Notes under the pieces: model-generated
Database searches by the model: none
What the model was told of the DNA's origin: nothing
What the model saw: only the letters and a program-made list of their open reading frames with translations
NCBI GenBank assembly: GCA_944321885.1
Contig: CALUNB010000028.1
Span: 1 to 33,990, forward strand
Direction of reading: 5' to 3'
DNA from: an uncultured Bacteroidales bacterium
Lineage (GTDB): Bacteria; Bacteroidota; Bacteroidia; Bacteroidales; P3
Length of the DNA: 33,990 nucleotides
In this document: piece after piece, positions 33,214 through 33,990 of the stretch
Layout: the number at the start of each line of letters is the position of its first letter
Position numbering within the stretch: the first letter of the stretch is position 1
Made by a program: the position numbers and the translations under genes

Positions 33214-33699
33214 ATGAAAAAGCTCTTGACCATAGCGCTGGCCGGGGTCCTTATTACCGCTTGCGGGAACCAATCCGGACAAGCCATTGCCGCTAACGAC
33301 CAAAAACAGGGACGTACGACGGAAACCGCCCAAACGGAAAAGACCATCCATCTGACCAAGGCCGAATTTTTGGAAAAAGTCGTCAACTACGAAACCCAAC
33401 CCGATGCTTGGGACTATTTGGGCGACAAACCTTGCATCATCGACTTTTATGCTTCCTGGTGTGGTCCCTGTAAAATGATTGCCCCGGTTTTGGAAGAACT
33501 GGCTACCGAATACGAAGGGAAAATCTACATTTACAAAATCAATACCGAACAAGAGAGGGAACTGGCCGCCGATTTCGGCATCCAATCCATCCCCACACTG
33601 CTTTTCGTTCCGATGAAAGGCCAGCCCCAAATGGCACGGGGCGCCCTTCCTAAGGAAACCTTGAAAGAAGCCATCGACAAAATCCTGTTGCCCGAATAA
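33214..33699 (+). CDS. Envelope thioredoxin-like lipoprotein
   Basis: This 161-residue thiol-disulfide protein has an N-terminal lipoprotein signal (MKKLLTIALAGVLITACGN, Cys17 as lipid anchor). A short Gln/Thr-rich linker and a complete thioredoxin fold follow. The active site is WCGPCK within DFYASWCGPCKMIAPVL, and the cis-Pro is in QSIPTLLF. Unlike cytoplasmic TrxA it would work at the membrane face in the periplasm, keeping thiols reduced or passing electrons. The start at 33214 is chosen for the lipoprotein signal; a longer frame from 33157 would begin within the promoter. Single gene with its own promoter. Confidence 0.92.
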   Translation: MKKLLTIALAGVLITACGNQSGQAIAANDQKQGRTTETAQTEKTIHLTKAEFLEKVVNYETQPDAWDYLGDKPCIIDFYASWCGPCKMIAPVLEELATEYEGKIYIYKINTEQERELAADFGIQSIPTLLFVPMKGQPQMARGALPKETLKEAIDKILLPE

Positions 33700-33820
33700 A
33701 CTTTTCATCCGACCATCGGAAGAAATCCGAGGAAGCGTGCCTATTTCCCAAGGGAGTGCCATGCTACCCGATACGGAAATGCCGTTCGACTGCATGGTGC
33801 TCGCTTCCAATTTTTCCTCT

Positions 33821-33885
33821 AAGAAGCTGTTTGAAATTTCTTGCAATCCTGAAAAGGTGGATTCGCCGGGACCGATTTCAGGATT
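33821..33885 (+). repeat. Dispersed hairpin element, copy 2
   Basis: AAGAAGCTGTTTGAAATTTC and TTGCAATCCTGAAA are followed by a loop and TTTCAGGATT. It matches the minus-strand copy at 30887-30969. In this copy the inverted arms AATCCTGAAA and TTTCAGGATT are perfect over ten bases, with GGT/ACC inside. A third partial copy (AAGAAGCTGTTTAAA) lies at 4773-4787. Confidence 0.75.
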
Positions 33886-33913
33886 TCGTTTGTCCGCCAG
33901 GGTTGATTACGGA

Positions 33914-33968
33914 GGCGGTGTGTCATAATGAGCAATCTGGCTTTGCCGAAGACTGGCTGCACCTCGGC
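33914..33968 (-). repeat. Composite dispersed repeat: CACACCGCC motif plus GCCGAGGTGCAGCC core
   Basis: GGCGGTGTGTCATAATG (33914-33930) and GGCTGCACCTCGGC (33955-33968) form the inverse of the repeat at 14105-14171, sharing TTCGG and CAGATTGC blocks in order. The rest of 33700-33990 has no supportable gene. Confidence 0.7.
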
Positions 33969-33990
33969 AGAGTCCAAGCAAGGTGGGCTA

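Noticed and set aside
33737..33928. 63-residue frame at the window end
   Set aside because: It runs through the dispersed repeats and has no protein-like features.

Overview
The window reads as chromosomal DNA from an anaerobic bacterium of the Bacteroidales (phylum Bacteroidota). Several genes start downstream of the Bacteroidota sigma factor's promoter pattern (TTTG, about 20 bases, TAnnTTTG); the best examples precede asd, the hydrogenase gene and the META-domain gene. Shine-Dalgarno sites are mostly absent. Gene content also fits: a DUF4491 protein, a lamin-tail secreted protein with a C-terminal domain of the gliding/T9SS-associated kind, an A2-type class A beta-lactamase, and a tmRNA tag ending YALAA. 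A group B [FeFe] hydrogenase, rubredoxin and formate-tetrahydrofolate ligase point to fermentative, strictly anaerobic life. The genus cannot be fixed by reading alone.

Layout. 1-830: AT-rich debris of a mobile element, with a broken zinc-finger/HTH gene, beside the 3' end of mnmE. 943-4522 (minus): mnmE, hpf and xerC, separated by repeat-rich spacers. 4804-8677 (plus): an inositol-monophosphatase-like domain fused in frame to an NfeD/ClpP-type membrane protease, then a U32 peptidase-family gene. 8678-9247: decayed duplicated DNA forming a long leader. 9248-9959: ECF S component and tatA. 10039-11946 (minus): a large secreted protein. 12427-13422: asd. 13540-16359 (minus): DUF4491, YbjQ and an acyl-CoA synthetase. 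16722-19340 (plus): [FeFe] hydrogenase and xerD. 19447-21665: a divergent AraC regulator and MFS efflux pump. 21839-22840: beta-lactamase. 22863-23243 (minus): tmRNA. 23460-29139 (plus): ruvB, queG, gap and dxs. 29158-31210 (minus): fhs and a 54-residue rubredoxin gene. 31211-33699: a spacer of tandem promoter units, then a META-domain protein, an MgtC-type membrane protein and a lipoprotein thioredoxin. 33700-33990: dispersed repeats.

Most of the genes are housekeeping. mnmE and queG both modify tRNA. xerC and xerD together would resolve chromosome dimers. gap and dxs share glyceraldehyde-3-phosphate as substrate or precursor, and fhs feeds one-carbon metabolism. The unusual material lies in three places. 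One is the phosphatase-protease fusion. The second is a set of Pro/Ser/Glu/Asn- or Gly-rich inserts in otherwise conserved enzymes (XerC, the phosphatase domain, QueG). The third is a dense population of small repeats and hairpins between genes, including a 94-bp tandem repeat in which the unit carries a promoter and a hairpin-carrying element present in two inverted copies. No CRISPR array, tRNA, rRNA or intact transposase was found. No complete multi-gene system that is clearly new to science is evident.
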